Shown here: positions 30,887-38,045 of the stretch, piece by piece | Numbering within the stretch: the first letter of the stretch is position 1 | Layout of the letters: every line of letters begins with the position of its first letter | Assembly: GCA_050180895.1 (NCBI GenBank) | Contig: JBFXDS010000006.1 | Coordinates: 62,001 to 126,000, forward strand | DNA: 64,000 bases | DNA from: JBGPEQ01 sp050180895 | Lineage (GTDB): Bacteria; Pseudomonadota; Alphaproteobacteria; Dongiales; Dongiaceae | Direction: 5' to 3' | The notes under the pieces: model-generated | The model's input: only the letters and a program-made list of their open reading frames with translations | What the model was told of the DNA's origin: nothing | Database searches by the model: none | Program-made: the position numbers and the translations under genes

Positions 30887-32212
30887 ATGGATACCATCTA
30901 TGCCCTGGCGACGGCGGCCGGTCGCGCCGGCGTAGCGGTCGTCAGGCTGTCAGGACCGCAAGCCCTGGCCGCCCTCCGCCGACTTGCAGGCGAGCTGCCG
31001 CCGCCTCGACAGGCGACCTTGCGCTCCCTCCGGCATCCGCGGACCGGCCTGGAGCTGGACCGCGGTCTGGTGCTGGCATTTCCGACGCCGCACAGCTTCA
31101 CCGGCGAGGACATGGCCGAGCTTTACCTTCATGGCGGTCGCGCGCCGGTGCGGGCCATCCTCGAGGCCCTGGCCGACTGCGACGGATTGCGCCCGGCAGA
31201 GGCCGGCGAGTTCACCCGTCGCGCCTTCGAGCAGGGAAAGCTGGATCTGACGGCAGCCGAAGGACTCGCCGACCTGGTCAACGCCGAGACCGAGGCGCAG
31301 CGGCGTCAGGCTCTGCGGCAGCTGCGGGGGGAACTCGGGGAACTCTACGAGGCTTGGCGCGGCCGATTGCTCACGACCCTCGCTCGGATCGAGGCCTATA
31401 TCGATTTTCCCGACGAGGATCTGCCGCCGCATCTGGCCGAGCAGGTCCGGGCAGCTTTGTCTGAAGTCCTGGTCGAGATCGACCGCCACCTTCAGGACGA
31501 GCGGCGGGGGGAGCGGTTGCGTGAGGGGCTGTCGGTGGCCATCCTGGGTCCGCCGAACGTCGGCAAGTCGAGCCTGCTGAACGCGCTGGCCGGCCGGCCT
31601 GCCGCCATCGTCGCGGCGCAGGCGGGAACCACCCGCGATATCGTCGAGGTCCGCCTGGATCTCGGCGGCTACCCGGTAACGGTGGCAGATACCGCGGGGC
31701 TGCGGGAGGCGACGGACGAGGTCGAGATCGAGGGTGTGCGACGTGCCAGATCGGCTGCCCATGCTGCCGACTACAAGATATTGTGTATCGACGCGAGAGT
31801 ATATCCAAATATTGATTCACAGCTTAGGCCGCTAGCCGATGCCGATACGCTCTTCGTCGTCAACAAGTGCGACCTCGTGGCACCGCGCGTCTTCGCGCCG
31901 CTTCGAGGTCGGCCGTCGCTGGGGGTCTCTGCGCTCACCGGTACCGGAATCGACGCGTTACTGGGAGTCCTCACGGAGGCTGTCATTGAGCGAGCCGGAC
32001 TGGCGGAGGCGCCCTTGCTGACCCGGGAGCGCCATCGCCGGGCGCTCGAGCGGTGCCGCGACGATCTGCAACGCGCCCTGACTGCCGCCTCGCCGGAACT
32101 CCTCGCCGAGGACCTTCGGCTTGCCATGCGGGCAATCGGTCGAATCACCGGGCGTGTCGATGTCGAAGACCTGCTCGACGTGATCTTCGCCGAGTTCTGT
32201 ATCGGAAAGTAG
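30887..32212 (+). CDS. mnmE: tRNA uridine-5-carboxymethylaminomethyl modification GTPase MnmE
   Basis: A 441-residue GTPase working with MnmG to modify the wobble uridine of several tRNAs. N-terminal formyl-tetrahydrofolate-binding domain, helical domain, and an inserted G domain: Walker A GPPNVGKSS at 221-229, switch region AGTTRDIVEV, DTAGLREA, NKCD. The C-terminal CIGK is present. A short region about residues 297-312 (DYKILCIDARVYPNID) is encoded by an unusually AT-rich stretch for this genome. ATG 30887 was chosen. It is separated from mnmG by 91 bp that hold a parS site. Confidence 0.96.
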   Translation: MDTIYALATAAGRAGVAVVRLSGPQALAALRRLAGELPPPRQATLRSLRHPRTGLELDRGLVLAFPTPHSFTGEDMAELYLHGGRAPVRAILEALADCDGLRPAEAGEFTRRAFEQGKLDLTAAEGLADLVNAETEAQRRQALRQLRGELGELYEAWRGRLLTTLARIEAYIDFPDEDLPPHLAEQVRAALSEVLVEIDRHLQDERRGERLREGLSVAILGPPNVGKSSLLNALAGRPAAIVAAQAGTTRDIVEVRLDLGGYPVTVADTAGLREATDEVEIEGVRRARSAAHAADYKILCIDARVYPNIDSQLRPLADADTLFVVNKCDLVAPRVFAPLRGRPSLGVSALTGTGIDALLGVLTEAVIERAGLAEAPLLTRERHRRALERCRDDLQRALTAASPELLAEDLRLAMRAIGRITGRVDVEDLLDVIFAEFCIGK

Positions 32213-32240
32213 TCGCTCGACGCGAACCTCCAGCGCTCGA

Positions 32241-32256
32241 TGTTTCACGTGAAACA
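32241..32256. other. parS centromere site 1
   Basis: TGTTTCACGTGAAACA, a perfect 16-bp ParB-binding palindrome in the gap between mnmE and mnmG, 3.3 kb from parB. Matches the universal chromosomal parS consensus exactly. Confidence 0.95.
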
Positions 32257-32303
32257 TTCGAGGCGCTTTTGACTCGAACTGCCTCCCCGAGTACATTCCG
32301 AAC

Positions 32304-34160
32304 ATGCCTGATTTCGATGTGATCGTCATTGGCGGCGGCCATGCCGGGAGCGAGGCGGCCGGCGCGGCGGCCCGCATGGGTGCACATACCCTGCTTCTTA
32401 CCCACAATCCGGCGACGATCGGCGAGATGTCTTGTAATCCGGCCATCGGGGGGCTCGCCAAGGGTCACCTGGTCCGGGAGATCGATGCCTTGGACGGGAT
32501 CATGGGGCGGGCCGCCGATCGCGCGGGCATCCAGTTCCGCCTGCTGAACCGAAGCAAGGGTCCTGCCGTCCGCGGCCCACGCGCCCAGGCCGACCGGAAA
32601 CTATACCGTAAAGCCGTCCAGGCGCTTCTGGCCGAACAGGCCGGCTTGATCATTCGGCAAGGCCCGGTCGAGGAGCTGGTGCTCGACAGCGGTGGCCGAC
32701 TCCGTGGCGTCAGGACGGCCCACGGCGAGGAGATCGGCTGCCGTGCCGCCATCCTGACCGCCGGAACCTTCCTGCGTGGCTTGATCCATGTCGGCGAGAC
32801 CCAGACGGCGGCCGGGCGCGTCGGCGAGGCGCCGTCTCTCGGATTGTCGGCGGCCTTGCGACGATGGCGGTTCCCGCTCGGTCGCCTAAAGACCGGCACC
32901 CCGCCACGCCTGGATGGCGGCACAATCGACTGGTCGGGCTTGGAGATGCAGGCCGGCGACGACCCGCCCGTGCCGTTCTCCTATCTGACGGAACGAATCA
33001 CGACGCCGCAGGTCTCCTGCGGAATCACCGCTACGACGACGGCCACCCATGAGGTCATCCGGCGCAACCTGCATCGTTCGCCGATCTATTCCGGGCAGAT
33101 CGAAAGCAGCGGGCCGCGCTATTGCCCCTCGATCGAGGACAAGGTCGTCCGCTTTGCCGATCGGGATCGGCACCAGATCTTCCTGGAGCCCGAGGGCCTG
33201 GATGACGCCACGGTCTATCCCAATGGCATCTCCACCTCGCTACCTGTCGAGGTGCAGTTGGACTTGCTCAAGACCATCCCGGGCCTGGAACGCGCCGTCA
33301 TGCTGCGGCCGGGATATGCTATCGAATATGACTATGTCGATCCCCGGGAATTAAGACCGACGCTGGAGACCCGCCGCGTCCCCGGCCTCTTCCTCGCCGG
33401 CCAGGTCAATGGCACTACCGGCTATGAGGAGGCCGCCGCGCAGGGCCTCATGGCCGGGCTGAATGCCGCCCTGGCGGCATCGGATCGCCAGTTTGTCCTC
33501 GATCGCGCCGACGCCTATATCGGTGTCCTCCTCGACGATCTGGTGACTCACGGCACGCGGGAGCCCTACCGTATGTTCACCTCGCGCGCCGAGTACCGCC
33601 TGACATTGCGGGCCGACAATGCCGATCTCCGTCTCACCGGCAAGGGTCAGGCGATCGGTTGCATCGGTCCGGCCCGGGTGCAGGCATTCGAGCGGCGCCA
33701 GGCAGAGCTGGAGCGTGCCCGGACTATTATGCGAAGCCTGACGGCGACGCCCGACCAGCTGCGCAAGCAGGGGTTGACGGTCAATCGCGACGGTATCCGC
33801 CGCAGCGCGGCCGAGCTTCTGGCCTATCCGGGCATCGGCTTTGCCCAGCTCTGCGCTATCTGGCCCGACTTGCGGGAGCTGGCGCCAGGGACGGTCGAGC
33901 AACTGGAGATCGAGGCTCGCTATCGGGGTTATCTTGCCCGCCAGGACGCCGATATCCGGGCGTTCCGCCGCGACGAGGCCCTCCGCCTGCCTGAAGATCT
34001 GGATTATGGCGCCATCGGCAGTCTGTCGATCGAGGTGCGGTCGAAACTGACGGCAACCCGGCCGGCCACCTTGGGCGCTGCAGCCCGGATATCCGGTATA
34101 ACACCGGCAGCTCTGACCGTTCTTCTCCGCCATGTCAGGCGCGACGGCGTCCCGGCCTGA
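32304..34160 (+). CDS. mnmG: tRNA uridine-5-carboxymethylaminomethyl modification enzyme MnmG
   Basis: A 618-residue FAD-dependent partner of MnmE. The dinucleotide-binding IGGGHAGSEAAGAAARMG is at residues 9-26, TCNPAIGGLAKGH-like segment (SCNPAIGGLAKGHLVREIDA) follows, then GLKTGTPPRL-like KTGTPPRLDGGTIDW, the second nucleotide motif GLFLAGQVNGTTGYEEAAAQG, and the GidA C-terminal helical region. Length and start are normal. Its end overlaps rsmG by 29 nt. Confidence 0.97.
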   Translation: MPDFDVIVIGGGHAGSEAAGAAARMGAHTLLLTHNPATIGEMSCNPAIGGLAKGHLVREIDALDGIMGRAADRAGIQFRLLNRSKGPAVRGPRAQADRKLYRKAVQALLAEQAGLIIRQGPVEELVLDSGGRLRGVRTAHGEEIGCRAAILTAGTFLRGLIHVGETQTAAGRVGEAPSLGLSAALRRWRFPLGRLKTGTPPRLDGGTIDWSGLEMQAGDDPPVPFSYLTERITTPQVSCGITATTTATHEVIRRNLHRSPIYSGQIESSGPRYCPSIEDKVVRFADRDRHQIFLEPEGLDDATVYPNGISTSLPVEVQLDLLKTIPGLERAVMLRPGYAIEYDYVDPRELRPTLETRRVPGLFLAGQVNGTTGYEEAAAQGLMAGLNAALAASDRQFVLDRADAYIGVLLDDLVTHGTREPYRMFTSRAEYRLTLRADNADLRLTGKGQAIGCIGPARVQAFERRQAELERARTIMRSLTATPDQLRKQGLTVNRDGIRRSAAELLAYPGIGFAQLCAIWPDLRELAPGTVEQLEIEARYRGYLARQDADIRAFRRDEALRLPEDLDYGAIGSLSIEVRSKLTATRPATLGAAARISGITPAALTVLLRHVRRDGVPA

Positions 34161-34791
34161 CGCCGGCCGGGCTCCCCTGACGCCCGAGGCCTTTGCCGCC
34201 ACGGTCAATGTTTCACGTGAAACATTGTCTCGATTTCGGAACTATGCGGACCTTCTTGTAAAATGGCAGGCCAAAATCAACCTTGTCGGGGCGGATAGCC
34301 TTCCAGATCTCTGGCGCCGCCATATGCTGGATTCCGCCCAGCTTATGGCCTTTCTGCCACCGTCCGTCTCGATGGTTGCCGATATCGGAAGCGGCGCCGG
34401 CTTTCCGGGGCTGGTATTGGCGCTGTTGGGCGTTCCGCAGGTCCATCTGATCGAATCGGACACCCGGAAATGTGCCTTCCTGGGCGAGGCGGCACGGGCT
34501 CTCGGCCTAGTGGTGGGGCGCAATCCGGTGATCCATCGCGCGCGGGTCGAAAACATGAAAGACCTTCGCGTTGGGGCGGTGATCGCGCGGGCTTGCGCGC
34601 CGCTCTCCAAGCTTATCGGTTATTCCGAACCCTTGGGGCCGGTCTGTCTCTTTTTGAAGGGCGCGCACGTAGCGGAAGAATTGACCGAAGCTAAAAAAAC
34701 ATGGAGGATGCGAATCGAACGCTTTCCCAGTTTATCTGATCCATCGGGCACGATCCTTCGCATCAGTCAGGTCGCGCGTGCACGACGTTAA
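34132..34791 (+). CDS. rsmG: 16S rRNA (guanine527-N7)-methyltransferase RsmG
   Basis: A 219-residue SAM-dependent enzyme that methylates G527 of 16S rRNA. The SAM-binding loop IGSGAGFPGLVLALLG is at about residues 85-100, and ARACAPL and KGAHVAEEL follow. The N-terminal residues NVSRET are encoded by a perfect parS site, a feature seen in other alphaproteobacterial RsmG genes. Starts inside mnmG (29 nt overlap) and ends 14 nt inside parA, so mnmG-rsmG-parA-parB are transcribed together. Confidence 0.95.
   Translation: MSGATASRPDAGRAPLTPEAFAATVNVSRETLSRFRNYADLLVKWQAKINLVGADSLPDLWRRHMLDSAQLMAFLPPSVSMVADIGSGAGFPGLVLALLGVPQVHLIESDTRKCAFLGEAARALGLVVGRNPVIHRARVENMKDLRVGAVIARACAPLSKLIGYSEPLGPVCLFLKGAHVAEELTEAKKTWRMRIERFPSLSDPSGTILRISQVARARR
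34209..34224. other. parS centromere site 2 (inside rsmG)
   Basis: TGTTTCACGTGAAACA, identical to the site at 32241, lying within the rsmG coding sequence and encoding Asn-Val-Ser-Arg-Glu-Thr. 1.4 kb from parB. Confidence 0.95.
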
Positions 34792-35608
34792 CCATATCTC
34801 GCTAGCGATCAGCCCCGGCACACGTGTCCTGGCGCTGACGAATCAGAAGGGCGGGGTCGGCAAGACCACGACCACCATCAATCTGGCGACGGCACTCGCG
34901 GCTTGCGGAAAGCGGGTGCTCATCATCGATCTCGACCCGCAAGGCAATGCCAGCACGGGCCTGGGCATCGGCCGCGAAGGCCGCAAGGTCACGTCCTACG
35001 ACATCCTCGTCGACGGCGCCTCGGTAGCGAGCGCAACGATTCCCACAATCGTGCCGGGGATGGTGCTGATCCCATCGTCCCTCGACCTCTCCGGCGCCGA
35101 GCTCGAGCTCGTCGCGGAATGGCGGCGCGAATATCGCTTGCGCGATGCGCTGGAGTCGGTGCGTAACGAATATGAATATATTCTCATCGACTGCCCGCCC
35201 TCGCTCAACCTGCTGACGCTCAATGCGCTGGTGGCGGCCGATGCGGTGATCGTGCCGCTGCAGTGCGAGTTCTATGCCCTCGAGGGACTGACGCACCTCC
35301 TGCAGACGATCGAGAAGGTAAAGCGTGCGCTCAACCCGAAGTTGAACATCCAAGGGGTCGTCCTGACCATGTACGACAAGCGCAACAATCTCTGCGAGCT
35401 CGTTGCGGCCGACGTTCGTGGACATTTCGGCGCGACGGTTTACGAAACCGTCATTCCGCGCAACGTCAAGGTCTCGGAAGCGCCGTCGCACGGCAAGCCT
35501 GTCCTGCTCTACGACCTGCGCTGTGCCGGCGCGCAGGCCTATGTCCATCTGGCGCGGGAGGTCCTGCAACGCGAGCGGCACGTCACAGCGGAAGGAATCC
35601 ACCAATGA
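34778..35608 (+). CDS. parA: Chromosome partitioning ATPase ParA
   Basis: A 276-residue deviant Walker-type ATPase that binds DNA non-specifically and, with ParB, moves the origin region. KGGVGKT at 24-30 is the deviant Walker A, DLDPQGNASTGLG follows, and IDCPPSLNLLTLNAL is Walker B. VPLQCEFYALEGLTHLL and VPRNVKVSEAPSHGKPV-like sequences are typical of chromosomal ParA/Soj. The start is GTG 34778 overlapping rsmG by 14 nt; its stop overlaps the parB ATG. Confidence 0.96.
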   Translation: MHDVNHISLAISPGTRVLALTNQKGGVGKTTTTINLATALAACGKRVLIIDLDPQGNASTGLGIGREGRKVTSYDILVDGASVASATIPTIVPGMVLIPSSLDLSGAELELVAEWRREYRLRDALESVRNEYEYILIDCPPSLNLLTLNALVAADAVIVPLQCEFYALEGLTHLLQTIEKVKRALNPKLNIQGVVLTMYDKRNNLCELVAADVRGHFGATVYETVIPRNVKVSEAPSHGKPVLLYDLRCAGAQAYVHLAREVLQRERHVTAEGIHQ

Positions 35609-36480
35609 CTCAAGATGCGGGCAAGCGCCTGGGCCGCGGATTGTCGGCGCTTCTCGGCGAGGCCGGCGCGGAGCCGCAGCCGGGCGAGCGGTCGCCGCGG
35701 ACGCTGGCCGTCGATCAGATCATTCCCGGGCCCTATCAGCCGCGCCATCGTTTCGATGACGAGGCGTTGATCGCGCTGGCCAACTCGGTTCGCGAGAACG
35801 GCATCCTTCAGCCGATCCTCGTCCGCTCGCGTCCCGGCCATCCGATGAGCTACGAGATCATCGCCGGCGAGCGGCGGTGGCGGGCGGCACAGCTCGCAAG
35901 ACTTCACGAAGTGCCGGTCATCATCCGCGAGCTCACCGACCGCGAGGCGCTCGAGATCGCGTTGGTCGAAAACGTCCAGCGTCAAGATCTGTCGCCGCTC
36001 GAAGAGGCCGAGGGCTATCGTCGCCTGCTCGACGAATTCGGCAACACGCAGGACGATCTCGCGCGCCGCGTCGGCAAGAGCCGCAGCCACATCACCAATA
36101 CCCTGCGCCTGTTGGCCCTGCCCAAACAGGTGCGGCAACTTGTCGAGGACGGCAAGCTTTCGGCTGGACATGCACGAACCCTTCTCGGCGCGGCCGATGT
36201 TGCCGAGCTGGCGGCACAGGTGGTTGCGCGCGACCTCAGCGTCCGGCAGACGGAGCGTTTGGTCAAACGGCAGAGCGAGCCGCCGCGCCCGCCGCGGCGC
36301 GAGAAGGATGCCGATACGCGCGCGCTCCAACAGGAGCTGACGGCGAAGCTCGGACTTGTCGTCGTGATCGATCCCTATGGCGATGGCGGAGAGGTTACGA
36401 TCCGTTATCGTACGCTGGAGCAGCTCGATCTCGTTCTCAGCCGCCTTCGCGGTGAGGGCGCGCCGCAGCCGATCCACTGA
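35605..36480 (+). CDS. parB: Chromosome partitioning protein ParB
   Basis: A 291-residue CTP-dependent DNA clamp that loads at parS. It opens with KRLGRGLSALLGE (ParA-stimulating peptide), the CTP-binding part includes GERRWRAA at 88-95 and ENVQRQDLSPLEEAEGY, the HTH is around TQDDLARRVGKSRSHITNTLRLL, and a C-terminal dimerisation domain ends the protein. Its two parS targets are both in this window. It ends 6 nt from the convergent holA, without an obvious terminator. Confidence 0.97.
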   Translation: MTQDAGKRLGRGLSALLGEAGAEPQPGERSPRTLAVDQIIPGPYQPRHRFDDEALIALANSVRENGILQPILVRSRPGHPMSYEIIAGERRWRAAQLARLHEVPVIIRELTDREALEIALVENVQRQDLSPLEEAEGYRRLLDEFGNTQDDLARRVGKSRSHITNTLRLLALPKQVRQLVEDGKLSAGHARTLLGAADVAELAAQVVARDLSVRQTERLVKRQSEPPRPPRREKDADTRALQQELTAKLGLVVVIDPYGDGGEVTIRYRTLEQLDLVLSRLRGEGAPQPIH

Positions 36481-36486
36481 CACCCG

Positions 36487-37521
36487 TCAGCTTGTGCGGC
36501 CGCGCGATCCCTTGTGGAGCAGCGCCGCCACCTCGAGCAGGGAGCGCCGGCAGAGCACGTCCGCAGGCATTCCCGTGCTTTTGCAGTCCATCTCCGCGCG
36601 CGTGAGGCGACTCAGCGCCTGATGCAGCCGCGCCGGCGACCAGCGGCGGGTCTGTTCCTGCATGCGCGACTGATATTTGTAGAAGACGGGCGGCTTCAGT
36701 GTGCGGATCATGCGCTCGCTGTCGCCGTTCGCCGCGCTGACCAGGTGAAGCCGCAGGAAATGGCGTGCCGCCGCGCGCAGGACGGCGACCGCGGCCGTTC
36801 CCTCTTGCAGGACGCGGTCGGTCAGCCGGTCGACGGCAGCGAGGTCGCCATCGCCGACCGCGAAGACGAGATCGTCCACGGACAGCGCCGCATTGTCGCC
36901 GACGCAGGCCACCGCATCCGCCAGTCCGACGGTCCCGCCGGCAGGTCCCATGTAGGCGACGATCTTCTCGATCTCGCGGCGCGTGACCGCACGATCGCCG
37001 CCGAGCGCGCCGGCCAGAAAGTCGCGGGTCTCATCAGCCAGCTGCAGTCCCTCGCGGCGCAGCTCGTCGGTTACGAATCGCGCCAGGTCGGCGCCCTCGT
37101 CCCGGTAGCAGGGCAGGGCGGCGGCGTTGTCGGCCGCCTCGAACAGCTGGCGCAGCGCCGACCGCGGGCCCAGCTCGTCGCCCTCGGCGACCAGCAGCCC
37201 ACCGGGCTCGGACTTCAGGAAGGCGGCGATGGCCCCGGACTGTCCGTCGCCCGCGGTGCGCAGCCGCACCACACGCCGACTGCCGCCGAACGTCAAGGCC
37301 GCCGCTTCGTCCATCAGCAGGGATGGTTGATCCCGCAATCGTTCCGGCGTCACGATGTCCGAGACGCGGAAGGGGTCGGACGCGTCGCCGGCGACGGCGG
37401 CGGTGAGACGGTCTGCCCGCTCGCGAACCAGGCCGGCATCGGGTCCATAAATCAGGACGGCGGTGATACCGTCGTCGACTTTGTTGAGAAACGACCCGAT
37501 GTTTCGGTTGGCGATTTTCAT
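36487..37521 (-). CDS. holA: DNA polymerase III delta subunit
   Basis: A 344-residue clamp-loader subunit that opens the beta clamp. N-terminal domain KIANRNIGSFLNKVDDGITAVLIYGPDAGLVRERAD (about 2-37) followed by an AAA+-like fold lacking a P-loop, and a C-terminal collar region with QSRMQEQTRRWSPARLHQAL and CKSTGMPADVLCRRSLLEVA. The start ATG 37521 fits the family; a longer frame reaches into lptE. It is the last gene of DUF3576-leuS-lptE-holA, the usual order in alphaproteobacteria. Confidence 0.93.
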   Translation of the reverse strand: MKIANRNIGSFLNKVDDGITAVLIYGPDAGLVRERADRLTAAVAGDASDPFRVSDIVTPERLRDQPSLLMDEAAALTFGGSRRVVRLRTAGDGQSGAIAAFLKSEPGGLLVAEGDELGPRSALRQLFEAADNAAALPCYRDEGADLARFVTDELRREGLQLADETRDFLAGALGGDRAVTRREIEKIVAYMGPAGGTVGLADAVACVGDNAALSVDDLVFAVGDGDLAAVDRLTDRVLQEGTAAVAVLRAAARHFLRLHLVSAANGDSERMIRTLKPPVFYKYQSRMQEQTRRWSPARLHQALSRLTRAEMDCKSTGMPADVLCRRSLLEVAALLHKGSRGRTS

Positions 37522-37538
37522 CGGCCCGTGACCGACAA

Positions 37539-38045
37539 TCAGCTCTCGCCTTCGGCCGACAGAGCAATGGCTAGGCGCGTGCGGATGTCGTCGCTGATGG
37601 CACGCGCGCCGCGCAGCCGCGCGTCCTCCTCCGAGACGACCGACGCGAATTGGGACGACAGGATGTCGTAGCTGCTGACCGCGCGGCTCAGCCCCGTTGC
37701 GACGATGGCATTGTCGCCGACGCGCCGCAGGATGAAGTTCGCCTTCAGCGTGAGATTGGCCCGCGTCGCCGTCTCGTCTTTTTCCAGGAACAGGTTCTCC
37801 CGCGTCTCCGCGAGGGCAATGCTCAAGACATATTTCGGGTCGTCCGGCCGACCGTAGGGGTTCAGCCGCTCGCGCAGCATGTTGTACATCTGCTGGCCGA
37901 TCCGATCGGGGATCGCTTCGATCCGGATCAGCGCCAGTTCGTCGACGACCGAAGCGTCGTTGACCCCATGCTCGCCGTAGAGCGGCTTGTAGCCGCATCC
38001 CGCCAGCGCCAGAAGCAGGCAGACGAGGATCCTAGCCCACGACAT
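37539..38045 (-). CDS. lptE: LPS assembly lipoprotein LptE
   Basis: A 168-residue outer-membrane lipoprotein that plugs the LptD barrel for LPS insertion. The signal peptide ends at a lipobox LAGC (Cys17), followed by GYKPLYGEHG, and the body has the alternating LptE pattern including AETRENLFLEKDETATRANLTL. It starts 14 nt inside leuS and precedes holA by 17 nt. Confidence 0.9.
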   Translation of the reverse strand: MSWARILVCLLLALAGCGYKPLYGEHGVNDASVVDELALIRIEAIPDRIGQQMYNMLRERLNPYGRPDDPKYVLSIALAETRENLFLEKDETATRANLTLKANFILRRVGDNAIVATGLSRAVSSYDILSSQFASVVSEEDARLRGARAISDDIRTRLAIALSAEGES

